Source: Ailurus styani
Lineage: Eukaryota; Chordata; Mammalia; Carnivora; Ailuridae
Reading direction: 5' to 3'
Length of the DNA stretch: 64,000 nt
Assembly (NCBI GenBank): GCA_002007465.1
Contig: LNAC01000001.1
Span: 7,653,588 to 7,717,587, forward strand
The position numbers and the translations under genes were made by a program. The stretch's first letter is position 1; each line of letters begins with the position of its first letter. Under the pieces are notes generated by a model. It saw nothing but the letters and a program-made list of their open reading frames with translations, had not been told where the DNA came from and did no database searches. Shown here piece after piece: positions 12,301 through 24,274 of the stretch.

Positions 12301-13562
12301 GGAGTACAGCGGCTTAAATAAACACAGCATTTCACAAACTTGCATTTCTGGAGGCAGGGTCGGTGGCCAGCTGCTCTGTGAGTCCATGTACCGTGTCACA
12401 GCGTCGATTGTCGTAAAGGGAACGGCGTGTTCCTTTAGGCAGTGGTTGGGGGCTGTGTTTCTAACCAAAAACTCGCCGTCAGAGTCGTCATAGGTATGAC
12501 TAACATTGTGTCCTAAAATAAACACGGAAATTCAGCAGCAGCGACCTTCTGCAATCACTTACAAATGAGCACTATATTCCGTCTTAAAGCGGCAGGCCTG
12601 CAGGGTACCCGTGGCCTTCGGGAGGACCCAGTGTCTTGGGGCTGGCGGTGGTGGGGGGGGATGTTGAGGGCACGTGTGATGCGGGGCTGTGCCTCTGCTT
12701 ATTCGCCTGGTACCTGGTGACCTTTGGGGTCTCAAACAGATGGGTGATAATAGGACTCCCACCTTGGGTAGACCTTGGGCTCGGCTTCTGTCCCCTGGTC
12801 CCAGCAGGCTGATCGGAACACCAGCTGTTCCTCCAGGACCCCAGATGCCGCAGGGCAGGGCAACTCCCAGGGCTGGCCTCCGCTCTCTGGGCTCTTGCTC
12901 CCATCCTCCTTGGGTCTCACAGTCTCTTTACTTTTTAATCTTTACATGCTTTAAACATTTAAAAAATATTTTGTCTAGGTCTCTTTTTTTTTTAGCTTCA
13001 GCACAAGTGTTGGATTGAATTATTTTAGTTATTACCAGAATTGGAAGTTATTAAAATTTGGGGAGGTGTCTTCAAAAAGAGTTTTCAAGGCCCATTTCTC
13101 TATGCACGCACACACACGCTAGCCCACGCAGAATCGGTCCCCTGGCCTTGGCCTCAGAGCTCTGTCTGAAGGGGCTGGGGTCCCTGGTCTCTGGGGCAGC
13201 CACTGTGGCTCTGATCCACTGAGTGCGTGACAGACGACTCTGGTCTATGAAAATTCTTTACCTTGCTCTTCTCTTAAAACGAGCTTGAGGAATCGGGCAT
13301 GACGCGGGAGGGCAGAGACGCTGTGGGTGGCTGTGCTGTGCAGTATGGAAGGGAGAAGACTGTGGCCATGGAGGCAGGCAGCACAGCAGTTAGGAGCGGG
13401 GGCCTGGGATCAGGCAGGGGCGCCTGGGGGTTGGTGCTGGGCGGAACGGGGTCTCGGCTACATAACCGCATGCTCTCCGGATGCTGTGCTCAGCCTCCTC
13501 TCTGTCTCTGTTCAGGTTTCCCTGGGGGGCCTTGCTGGAGAGATGGCAGAATGAAGGGGTTG

Positions 13563-13734
13563 GGTGGCAGGCGGAACAAGATGTCACCTGCATTGTGTCC
13601 AAGGTGGCGGGTTAAACAGATGCCACCTACGTCATGTGCAAGGTAGCAGGTGGAATGTGTGCCCCAGGTGGCAGATGGATATGTGACCTGCTTCATTTTC
13701 AAGGTGGTGGGTGGTACAGATATTAACACCTCCC
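13563..13734. repeat. Degenerate tandem repeat, about 40-bp unit, 4-5 copies
   Basis: Units begin GGTGGCAGG, GGTGGCGGG, GGTAGCAGG, GGTGGCAGA and GGTGGTGGG at 13563, 13603, 13642, 13667 and 13703. Where complete, the units continue with a recurring 'atg(t/c)cacct(g/a)c..tcatgtgcaa' block. The third unit is shortened to 25 bp. This is an imperfect minisatellite of modest size. Confidence 0.75.
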
Positions 13735-14253
13735 CCCTCCCTGGGTTATGTGAGTGGACGACATCGTGAGTTTACGTCAGATGCAGACTCTCCCCTTAGG
13801 AATTTTCGCTTTGAGGGAGAGAACACGTACATGGGCTGGGGAGCCCCGTCCGCTCCGGCAAGTATCCAAAATGCAGCTTGGATACTGTCCTAAGGTCATT
13901 GGCGCAGCTGGCTGAATTATTGCTCTAGTTCTTCACCTCTCCTTGGGTCCAGCCCTTTGCCATGTGACTTTTCCCTTCCTGAAAGGTCAGAGCCCCTTGG
14001 CGCCAGGCCGCGTCCGGTGGAGTAAGGTGGCGTGCCAGGGGTACTGTTCTGAGCTGAGGACTTGAGAGAATTTGCTTGTTTTCCATTCAGTTCTCTGTGA
14101 CTCCCTTTCCTCCTCTGCAAGAGTGGGGGAGAGATCCCTTTAGAGGGTTAGTTTGAAGACTCAGTAGTGTCTGAAGGGTACAGCACGCATAGCCCACAGC
14201 AAGCCCTCAGCGAGGATGAGCGATGGCTTTTATTTGCCATCTGTTTTTTTGTT

Positions 14254-14254
14254 T

Positions 14255-14301
<47 letters not shown>

Positions 14302-14303
14302 TT
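14254..14303. repeat. (TTTA)n tetranucleotide microsatellite
   Basis: About twelve TTTA units, flanked left by GTTTTT and right by GTTTTTTG. It probably grew from the A-rich tail of a decayed antisense SINE or LINE. It creates a spurious open frame rich in Phe-Ile-Tyr-Leu. Confidence 0.95.
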
Positions 14304-16287
14304 GTTTTTTGTGCCTCAGAGGACTTGGCAGACATTTTTAAAGGATCAGATCGTAAATATATGGTTTATTGGCCAAGAAGCAAAATTGAGGATATTATGT
14401 CATTATTTAAATAACCATTTAAAATGTAACCATTAAAAAAAATAAAAAACTATTCTTACCTCTTGGGCCATACAGACACAGGTAGCAGCCCGGATCTGGC
14501 CATCCCAGGGGCTGAGGCTTGCCCACCCCGGTCTCAGAACTTCACTTTTTTGCAAACACTGCCTCCAGGAAGACTGCCCGGATCACCTCTCTTTCATTTC
14601 CCTACATCTTCTCCTCAGGGTCCCAATCCCTTCCCGTTTCATGTCCTCGTGATTCCTATAGGCAGCTCTTCTCTGTGAGGCTGTGAGTACTCGAGGGTTC
14701 TCCGTCTCCCCTGGTTCCTCTCAGGATGCACCCAGACTTGGAGCAACACTTGACAATGCTGGCAGACTCGTTTATTGAGCACTTGCCCTGTGTTGCAAGT
14801 AGTGTTCCGGGCTCTAGAGCAGGTATTCCACGTATGTTCCAGTGGCTTCTTCACGACCCAGAAGAGCAGGGCTAGCCTCCACAGGATACGCTCTTGGATC
14901 CGGAGGAAAGGACATGATTTCCCGCTGTCATACAAGTAGAATGGTTTTCCCAAAGTGATGCATGTTAGTGAACAGGAGGCCCCTCATGCCTGGGCTGGGT
15001 GAGATTTGATGCCTCAGCCAGGTATCGTGCTTGGGGATTGACCCCCTTTGTGTGTGTGTGTGTCACTTGAGAGTTTTTCACTGTAGCAGAGACAGTTTGG
15101 TTTTTCATCCAAGCCCTTGTTGTGAGCCTTTCCCTGGTGTTGCATGGCCAGGCGCCTCTTGGGGGCTCAGCTCTGTCTCTGCCAGACATCTGGCACAGCT
15201 GTTGAGGGCAGAGGAGGGCGTCCTGACTGACCAGGCAGATGCTATGATACACGGTCACATCTCCTCCCAGGGTATTTCAGACCCTTCTGGAAGTGAGAGG
15301 GGAGGCGAGGGGCCAGAACTGGGTCACATCCCTCTCAGACCCGCCTTGCTTGGGAAGTCTGATGAATGTGGACAGTTGGGACACCAGGGGCTCCTCCACG
15401 CCTGGCTAGCTCCCCTGCTTTCCACTGGGTCTCAAACATGCCTAGAAAGTTATTCAGTCTCATTCTTCAGACGTGTGAAACGTGTCTTGTGAGGACTTTC
15501 TGGCCTTCCTTTGCAACGAGGGGAGAGATTTCTTTTGTTCTTCCAATGGTTTTGTGGCAGGGCCTTCACTGGGTTCGATTAGGGGTCTGGGGCTCACTGC
15601 TGCCCGCGAGTGTAAACTGAGTTCTGTTACTGCCGTGTGGGCAGTGTGGCAAGCCTGGGGCCACAGGCTGTAGAAGCTTTGGTTTGGAACCTGGGCCTCG
15701 GGGGACTTGCTGGCATAGAGATACCGTCCAGATAAGGGGTCGGGGGCCAGAGCTTGACGTGCTTGGGAGCACCCGTGGGCTCCACTCATTTCCGTCGCCC
15801 AGTGGACCCCAGGGGCGGTTCTGGTTGGCCGCGGTCACAGGAGCCCATTTACAGAGTAGAAATTCCAGCTGCGGCTCCTTTGGGTCGGCGCTGCAAAGGC
15901 CAGCACCCGTGCTTCTTGTTCCTCGTGGGACTTCGTTCCTGTGACAATCTGCCCGTCTTTCTTCCATCTTCTCAACCCTTCTGTGATGAGATCCTCTTCT
16001 TTACTTCTGGGTGGCTGACTCGGGATGGAGTTAGCAGGAGACCAAATTTGCCATGTCATACCCCCAAACTGAAAAGAATAATTAGAAACTTAACTCAAAG
16101 TGGAAGCTGTTCTGAAATAGATTTCTTTCTGAGCTTACAAAACATTTTGGCTCTGAAAGTAGTGGATGCACCTTGCAGAAAAATGTGGAAGGTATACAAA
16201 CAAAGAGGGGAATAAAACAAATCCATAGTCTTATCTTCCAGGGATAATCACAGTCAACATTTGGAGTCTCTCTCTCCAGTCTTGTCT

Positions 16288-16340
16288 CTCCGTGTGTATG
16301 TGTGTGTGTGCGTGCGTGTGTGCGTGCGTGCACGTGCATG
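16288..16340. repeat. Imperfect (TG)n/(CG) microsatellite
   Basis: Alternating TGTGTGTGCGTGCGTG units with interspersed CG and CATG, a candidate Z-DNA tract. Confidence 0.9.
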
Positions 16341-16659
16341 CATCAGGAACAGAACTGCAGGTAAGCATGTACATGACACACACACTTCCTACAAAACTGA
16401 ACTAGTCGTGCTTTGTAACCTTCTAGTCTCACTTAATGTGCTACTGTTATGTTCTCATGTCATCAGACACTCTTAGCGCATGATGTGAAGTGGTTTTCCA
16501 TTTTATAATGGGGTCTGACTGTACTTCCCAGGCCATGAACATATCCACACTCCTCCTTCTCTGTCTTTGCTTGCTTGCTCCTTGAGTTCATGAACCACAG
16601 AGTCATCACTGCTCTCTCGAAAGGTTTATGCCAACTTTTACAGGCTCTTGTCCAAATTC

Positions 16660-16662
<3 letters not shown>

Positions 16663-16709
<47 letters not shown>
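16663..16709. repeat. (GT)n microsatellite
   Basis: Pure GT dinucleotides for about 23 units, uninterrupted and therefore probably length-polymorphic. Confidence 0.97.
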
Positions 16710-16711
<2 letters not shown>

Positions 16712-16764
16712 AGCACTTCTTCTATGTGAAGGACAAGGGACCCTCTCTTTCTACATCGCAGTGG

Positions 16765-16975
16765 AGGTAGTTAAGAAGTCTGGAACCGTACTGAGTGGAA
16801 CTCCAAGCCCAGTCCATTGCTGACTAGCTGTGTGGTCTTGAGCATGTTATTTAATCTCTTTGTGCCTCAATTTTCTCAAATACAAAATGGGGGTAATAAT
16901 TGGACATACCCGTAAGATTGGGATAAGTATTTAATAAGATAACTTGAATTAAAGCACGTACAACAGTGACTTGAC
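16765..16975 (+). repeat. MIR element
   Basis: Well-preserved MIR order: CTGACTAGCTGTGTGGTCTTGAGCATGTTATTTAATCTC, then GTGCCTCAATTTTCTCA, AAAATGGGGGTAATAAT, and a terminal part with AAAGCACGTACAACAGTGACTTG. It is among the clearest ancient SINEs in the window. Confidence 0.8.
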
Positions 16976-17520
16976 CAATGGGTTCCATTGTGGGAGCTTC
17001 ATATCCGTCATTCATTTGGGCACCTGACACATTTTTTAAAGGGCTGTAACAGTGCAGGATCACAGAATGATCTATTCCTTGAAAGTTCAAAAGAACGAGA
17101 CTGTAAATTCATTGGAACTAGGCATTTTCCATCGAAGAAGTTCATTGATACATCTACTTTGTTTCATGGTTATTGATCTATCAGATTTTCTATTCTTTTA
17201 GTTTTGATAAGGTTTAAGACATCATCCCTCTGTTGATATATTTTCTTTTTGCCATTTATATACTTATGTTTTGTTAATTTGTCAGCTAATTTATTTATTT
17301 TAGAGAAGTTTTTGATTTTGGATTTGGAAAAAAAAAAGTAAAAATAAAAATACAGAGTTCCATATATCTCTGCTCCTCCTCTGGGTTCCCCTATTATTAA
17401 CATCTTGCATTCATGTGATGCCTTTGTTACAAGTGATGGGAATTTTGATACGTTCTTCATAACTGAAGTCCCTGGTTTACATGAGAGTTCACTGTTGGTG
17501 TTGTACATTCTGTGGATTTC

Positions 17521-17730
17521 TTTTTTTTTTTTTTTTTTTTTAAAGATTTTATTTATTTATTTCACAGAGGGAGAGAGATCACAAGGAGGCAGAGAGGCAG
17601 GCAGAGAGAGAGGGGGAAGCAGGCTCCCTGCTGAGCAGAGAGCCTGATGCGGGCCTCGATCCCAGGACCCTGAGATCATGACCTGAGCCGAAAGCAGAGG
17701 CTTTAACCCACTGAGCCACCCAGGCGCCCC
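17521..17730 (-). repeat. CAN-SINE, antisense, with perfect TSD
   Basis: Long poly-T, TTTATTTATTTATTTCAC, the GA-rich body with GGCAGAGAGGCAGGCAG, and the reverse tRNA-like head ending CACCCAGGCGCCCC. Flanked by identical 14-bp copies of ATTCTGTGGATTTC at 17507-17520 and 17731-17744, the target-site duplication of a retroposition event. The intact TSD and low divergence imply a comparatively recent insertion. Confidence 0.97.
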
Positions 17731-17744
17731 ATTCTGTGGATTTC

Positions 17745-20370
17745 GACAAATGCATCATGACACACAGCTACCGTTATAGTACCATCCAGAATGGTTTCAC
17801 TGCCCTGGAAATCCCTGGTCCTCTGCTTACTTAATTCTGTTTCCCTTCCCTGATTCTCTGGCAAACCACTGATCTTTTTACTGTCTTCCGAGTTTTGCCT
17901 GTTCCACAATCTCATGTGGTTGGAATCATACAGTACCTGGCTTTCTCATTTCTTTTGCTTAGTCATAGGCACTTAAGTTCATCCATGCCTTTTCACGGCT
18001 TGATAGCTCATTTCTTTTTATCACTGAATAATATTCCATTATCTGGCTGTACTGCATATATTTGCTTATCCACTCATCTATGCAAGGACATCTCGGTTGC
18101 TTCCAACTTTTGGCAGTTATGAATAACACTGCCATAAATATTCATGGGCAGGTTTTTGTGTGGCCACGTTTTCAACTCATTTGGGCAAATACCAGGGAGC
18201 ACAATTACTGGATCATATGGCAAGAGTATTTTAAGTTTTATAAGGAATTTTTTTCTCTTTTATTGGTCCCCCTCAACAAAGAAATTGGTGTTACTATTTG
18301 TTCCTTTTTTTTGTCCTTTCAATATGCATTCCGCAATCTTGACGACTTGTTACCACATCACTGATGTGATTTTCTGCATAATCTTTCGGTCTTACTGATT
18401 CATGTAGCATATTTCCTACCTTTATTTTGAAATACAGCAGACATAGAAAAATTACATAATGATATATATGTTCTTCTAGCAAATATTTATAAAACCGACC
18501 CCTGTGTCACCGTCACCTGAATCAAGAACGAGGGTCTTGTCAATCTCCTCTATCCTATCTTCATCCCTTCCACCGCAGAGGTAACTCCTACCGCGATTTG
18601 AACGGCTTTTCTCCATAGTTTTACCACTTAGGTTTGCATGTCTAAACAAGTTAGTTCGGCCTGATTTTGAAATTTATAGAAAAGCAATTAAGCTGTGTAT
18701 ATTCAGTCCTACATACCTTGTAATTTTCTATTAGCATTCTATATTTGTTTGGTTCCTTCATTTTTCCTCACTGCATAGGATTCCATCATAGGACTACACA
18801 ACATTTTTTTTTATCCGTTTCAGTGCTGAGGGATATTTGACTTATTTCCAGTTCCTGTATTTTATGAAAAGCGCCTCCGTGAAAACTCCTGTGCGTACAT
18901 CCTAACGCCCATGGGCTTCAGTTTCTCTAAGTGTGTATACATTTAGATGTGGAATGGCTGGGTTTAGCTTCACTGTTGAACAAGTGCTCAATTGTTTCCC
19001 TCTGTGGGGCGGGGGGCACGCCATTCTCACTTACTGTCAGCCTTGTGTAGGCTCCAGGCTTCGCGTTCTGAATAACTGTTGTATGATCAGACTTTAGTAT
19101 TTGCCAATCTGGCGGGTGTATGGTGGTGACTCACTGTGATTTCATTTGCATTTCCTAATTATTAATGAGGTTCAGCATCTTCTCATAGATTTGTCATTTG
19201 AATATCTTTTCTGGTGACATTTCCGTTCTATTTTTTTCCTTATAGATTTACCATTCTGAGTCTGAATTTTGATTTTATAATATTGGTAACAAATATTGTT
19301 TTTTGCTTTTCATTCTTGTGGGATCTTAATGAACAGAAGTTCTTAATTATGATGTAGCCAAATATATCAACTTTTTTTCTTTTAAGTTGCTATTTGTGAC
19401 TCGTGTAAGAAATCCCTTCTTACCTGAAGTCATGAAGGTATTTTATACTGTCTTCTAAAGCTTTCTTTCCATTTTTATTTTGTGCAGTTAGGTCTTCAAA
19501 TACCTGGATGGACTTTATTTATGATATGAAGTTGGAATTCAATTTTATTTTTCCTTAGTTGTTTCCCAGCTGTTTTGCAATGCTGCCTTTGTCTGTTGGG
19601 GATTTAGAGTCCATATGTGTATGACTTTGTTTTCAGGCTTGCTGTTCTTTATCATTAATTCATTTTTCTACCCATACATGAAATACCTTACTCTTTTAAA
19701 TACGGTAGCATTTTAACACATCATGATATCCAGTAGAGCAGGACCTAGTTCTTCAAAAGTTGTGGTTATTCTTGACTCCTTGTGTGCACATATTTGTGCA
19801 CCATGTGTGTGAGCACACACATATATTTACACCACCCAGTCAGGTTCTTCAGATACCTTTCCAAAAACTTTTGGAATTTTGATGATAGTCTCATAGATTC
19901 CATAAATCAATTTGGGGAGAATTAACATATTTACAACATTAAGTCTTCTAATCCATGAACATGGTATATCTCCCTACTTGTAAAAATCTTTTACATATCT
20001 CCCAATAAATGGATCTTGCCCATCTTTACTAGATTTATCCTTAGATACTTGCTATTTTGTGATGCTTTTAATTTCAGTTTTCTAATTCTTTATTGTCAGT
20101 ATACAGGAGGGTGGTTGATTTTTTTCTATGCTGATTTATATCCAGCAACATTGCTAAACTCTTATTAAAAACGATTATTTACATATTTACTTGGATTCGG
20201 GTACAAAATCATAATATATGCTAAATAATGGCAATTTTGTTTTTTCTTTCCATTTCTTAAACTTTTTTACTTACTTTTCTTTATTTCATTGGCAAAGATC
20301 CCAGGTTAAAAATAATGGATTTTTCCATAGGCTTTAAGTCTGCCTTTGGGTTTGTAGTTTTCTTAATATT
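17745..20370 (-). repeat. Old LINE-1 tract, antisense
   Basis: AT-rich DNA with many segments typical of antisense L1 3' regions: ATAATATTCCATTATCTGGC, 'tatttgcttatccactcatctatg', 'tttggcagttatgaataacactgccataaa', 'gggcaaataccagggagc', and later 'cttctaatccatgaacatggtat'. Frames are broken throughout. Several fragments of different ages are probably joined; exact joins need RepeatMasker. Confidence 0.75.
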
Positions 20371-20382
20371 TGGTCTTATTTT

Positions 20383-20583
20383 CTTTTAAAGATTTATTTA
20401 TTTATTTTAGAGAGAGGGAAGGAGAGAGAGGAGGGGCAGAGGGAGAAGGAGAGAATCTCAAGCAGACTTCTTGCTGAGTGTGGAGCCTGACATGGGGCTG
20501 AGTGTGGAGCTTGACCCTGAGACCATGACCTAAGCCGAAATCAAGAGTTGGACGCCTAACCTACTGAGTCACCCAGGTGCCTC
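20383..20583 (-). repeat. CAN-SINE, antisense, older
   Basis: Reverse-oriented SINE: TTAAAGATTTATTTATTTATTTTAG, GA-rich body, ending CTGAGTCACCCAGGTGCCTC. Flanks TGGTCTTATTTT (20371-20382) and TGGCCTTATTTT (20584-20595) are a TSD with one mismatch. It lies inside the antisense L1 tract, so it inserted later. Confidence 0.93.
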
Positions 20584-21574
20584 TGGCCTTATTTTGAATA
20601 TTTTTTCTATACTTAGAATGAACAATTTCTAGGAAAAATATTTTCCCTGTTATTAAATGAAATCAGTTTCAAAGGTACATTATTGCTTGAAGTCTTTTGG
20701 GTGATATAGCTCATATTCTTTTTTGTGGAATTTTGTCTTTCATACATGGCATATCAGTGTTGGTGCTTTACTCATCTTTCAACAAGGCAAAATGCAGCCA
20801 GATTTCCTCCACTGGGGGGCAGTTACAGCCCTTTCTCAGATCTACAGATGTTGACCAGGTAGGCATGCAAAGGCTCAGTACAGTTTTCAATTTCAAGCAG
20901 CTCTTTATCTCCTACATATTTTTGCTTCCCTGAGGTGCTAATTTCTTTCCTGGCTGCAGTTCTTAGATCCTCTTTTCTGATGGGATACATGGGAGAATTG
21001 TAATTACCTTCCTATGCTGTCATCAGTGTTCTTGTCTTTGCCCCACACTGTCCTTCTGGGTGACGATTGTCACTCCTTCCTGTTCAGTTGTTTTCTGAGA
21101 GTTTCTGATCCAAACAGTTGTGGAAAGCTGATGGGGGGTCGGGGAGGAGAGGTGAGCACCTGGCCACCTCAGAAAGCCAGAGCTGAACTTTAGAGATGGT
21201 GTCCAATGTTCAATTCTCTTGTTGCTGCAGACCCTGGACTTCAAAATGGAGGCACACAAGAGGGATGAAGGGTTTCCTGTCCCTCCTCTGGTCATCTCCA
21301 TTTTTTCTCCAGCTGTCTCCATCTGACTCAGCTGTCGGGAATATTCTTGCACATCTGGCACTAGGTTGAAACATTGTTGAGAATCTTTCCTTTTGAGAGC
21401 CTTTGTAGGTTTTTAGGATGTGTTTGGGAGGTGTTGCAAAACTTCAAACTAGAATTCCCCGAAGTCTGCGACTTCTGTACAACTGGTGGTTTTATGAGAT
21501 ATGTTAAATAACCCAGAACATGTTGTGAGAAAGGTTTTTTTTAAGGGATCTTAAAAAAAAAAGACCCCAAAAAC

Positions 21575-21733
21575 CTTCATTTTGAAATAATTAGAGATCC
21601 ACAGGAAGTTGCAAACAAATGGGTCCCATGTACCCTTCATTCTGCCTCCTTTGGTGGTGATATTTTGCATAACTCTGGTATAATAACAAAATTTACAAAG
21701 CGTATTTAGATTCCACCCATTATCCGTGTGTGT

Positions 21734-21769
<36 letters not shown>

Positions 21770-22956
21770 TCGTGTGTACATATAGTCTTGCGTGCTTGTA
21801 CCCCCTCTGCCATTTCATGGGAATACCATCACAGAGAGAGACAGGGCTGTCCCTTCACTGTGGGGCTTCCTTGTGACACCCGTTCCTAGCCACATACCCC
21901 ATCCTGCAGTCCCTAACTCCTCACAACCTCCTGGCTGATCTCCATCTGTACAGTTCTGTGTTTTCAGAAATGTTAGATGAAGTAAACCGTATGGTATGTA
22001 ACTTTTGAGATTGGCTTTTTTAACTCAACATAATTCTCTTTTCCTCTTTCCAAATTGGACAAATAGACTTGGTTGGTATTAGTATGATGTAGTAAGTAGT
22101 CAGGGAAAGCAAAGTCTTTTTATTATTACTATTATTATTATTTAAGTATAGCACACACAGAAAAGTCTAGAAATCTTAAGAGCATAACACATTGTCATAT
22201 GTACCACTCACATGTGATGTTAATGTTCTATATTAAACTATCATTTAGATAAGAAATAGATAACCAGACCAATGAGGCCTCCCTCCCACTCCAGTTAGTT
22301 ACTAGCCCTGTTCCCCCTCAAGGATAATCACCCTCAGAGATTACTTTTGCCTGTTTTTAAACTTAATATTCATGGAATCATACACAGTGTCTGATTGCTG
22401 TCACTTAATAGTATGTTTATGAGATACCCTCATGTTATTGTGTATAGTTATGATTTGTGTATTTTCAAGGATTTATAGTATTCTGTGGCATGGCTATACC
22501 ACAATTTAGTTATTCAGTTTCTTATTAATGGACATTGGGTTGTTTTCAGTTTTCGGCTATTGCAAATAGTGCTTCTGGGATCATTCTGCATGGAAGTCTT
22601 TTGGTGTATGTGTGAGTGAGTTTCTGTTGGATCAGCTGCACCTTGGTCGAATCACTGTGTTACAGGGCCTGCACCTTTATAGCTTTTAGTAAATCCCGCT
22701 GGAGATTACAGATTGGTTGTCCCCGTGAACACTGCTCTACCAGTGTTGTTGCTTCACCTCCTTGCCAACATTTGATTTGTCTTTTTAATTGTATTTATAT
22801 TGGTGTGTGGGTCCTGGCCTTTCATTGTGGTCTTGATTGGCATTTTCCTGAAGACAAATGACTAATGCTCATTCACCATCAGAATATCTTCTTTTGGGAA
22901 GGCCTGCTCAGGTCTTCTGCTCATTGTTTTTCTTATTGATTTATAGGAGGGTTTTT
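21575..22956 (-). repeat. Old LINE-1 fragments, antisense
   Basis: 'CATTTTGAAATAATTAGAGATCCACAGGAAG', 'CCCATGTACCCTTCATTCTG' and 'TGATATTTTGCATAACTCTGG' are typical of reversed L1 3' UTRs. Later segments ('GGCTATACCACAATTTAG', 'ATGGACATTGGGTTGTTTTCAG') resemble the reversed ORF2 end. The element has no intact frame and is interrupted by the TG repeat at 21726. Confidence 0.75.
21726..21768. repeat. (TG)n microsatellite
   Basis: About twenty TG units with a single TATG interruption. Confidence 0.97.
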
Positions 22957-22971
22957 TGTATGTTTGCCTTT

Positions 22972-23168
22972 TTTTAAAAAAAAGATTTTATTTATTTATT
23001 TGTCAGAGTGAGATAGAGAGCACAAGCAGGGGGAGCAGCAGGCAGAGGGAGAGGGAGAAGCAGGCTCCCCGCTGAGCAGGGAGCCTGATGCGGGACTCAA
23101 TCCCAGGACCCTGGGATCATGACCTGAGCCGAAGGCAGATGCTTAACTGACAGCCACCCAGGTGTCCC
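22972..23168 (-). repeat. CAN-SINE, antisense, with TSD
   Basis: TTTTAAAAAAAAGATTTTATTTATTTATTTG start, GA-rich body, reverse head with a small deletion near CTGACAGCCACCC. The 15-bp flanks TGTATGTTTGCCTTT at 22957-22971 and 23169-23183 are identical, so this is a clean insertion into the L1 tract. Confidence 0.96.
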
Positions 23169-24097
23169 TGTATGTTTGCCTTTCTTAAAAATACTGTGGA
23201 TGCGAGTCCTTTGTCAGGTGTGTGCACAGCACTGTCTTCTTGCACTTCCTGGCTTACCCTTGAACACTGGTAATGCTGTCTTTTGAATAACAGATGTTCT
23301 TAAATTTAATACAGACAAAGCATCAGTATTTTCCTTTAGTGCTTTTTGTTGCATGTTTAATTTTTTTTCGCCTACTGCAAGGTCGTGAAGACATTTTCCT
23401 CTGTTTTCTTCTAGAAAAAGACTTCCTTTTGCATTCACTTATTTCCATTAAAATTATTGATTTAAATAAAAATGTGAAGTAGGAGTGCAGGTGGTACTTG
23501 GATATGGAAAAATTCACGAAGATAATAAGCAGGTGATTGAGTTTTGAAACAATAATTCCTCCTTTTTTGGCCTGATAAGCAATATAGAAAGAGCAAAATG
23601 TTAGTTTTCTGCAGTGTGTGGGCTAAGGATGATCAGTTCTGTTGGATCATAAGACACGTTCGTTCATTTACTTGGCCAATATTGATGGCTTTGAGGCTTC
23701 GGGGATGAACACTCATAGATGCTGCCCTGTGAAGAGAAGGATGCATTCTATCTTTGTTAGCCGGGGGTGGATAGGATGGGAGGGGTGGGTGTCAGGGAGG
23801 AAGTCTTGTAGGCTTTTCAGTGAGCAGCCAGCCATCAGAACTCAGAGCCTCCATGATGCAGGTGCCCTGGGCGCGCTCTGGGCAGGACGCTTCAGCCTGC
23901 CAACGCTGCTCCCTGAGGAGTTCTGTGCCTCAGCCACAGGGCCTGTGCCAGGTGAGCTGCAAGCCTCTGTAGCTTTAAGGCAAGAGACACCAGCCAGATT
24001 CTGAGAGTCTCAGAAGGTCACCTTGGGAGCCATAGAGACCAGGGCCCCTCTGCAGTCCTGCCCCTCAGAGTCTCTGGGGAGGGCTCTGAACAGCAGT

Positions 24098-24274
24098 ATT
24101 TTTTTTTTTAAGATTTTATTTATTTATTTGATATAGAGAGAGACAGCTGGAGAGGGAACACAAGCAGGGGGAGTGGGAGATGGAGAAGCAGGCTTCCTGC
24201 TGAGCAGGGAGCCCGATGCGGGGCTTGATCCCAGGACCCTGGGATCATGACCTGAGCCGAAGGCAGACGCTTAA
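24098..24274 (-). repeat. CAN-SINE, antisense, head-truncated
   Basis: A normal poly-T and body, but the element stops at GGCAGACGCTTAAC and lacks the CTGAGCCACCCAGGCGCC terminus. The tRNA-like head is therefore missing about 20 bp, either through a later deletion or 5' truncation on insertion. Confidence 0.93.

Noticed and set aside
14223..14436. Open frames rich in Phe-Ile-Tyr-Leu resembling membrane segments
   Set aside because: They are created by the (TTTA)n microsatellite.
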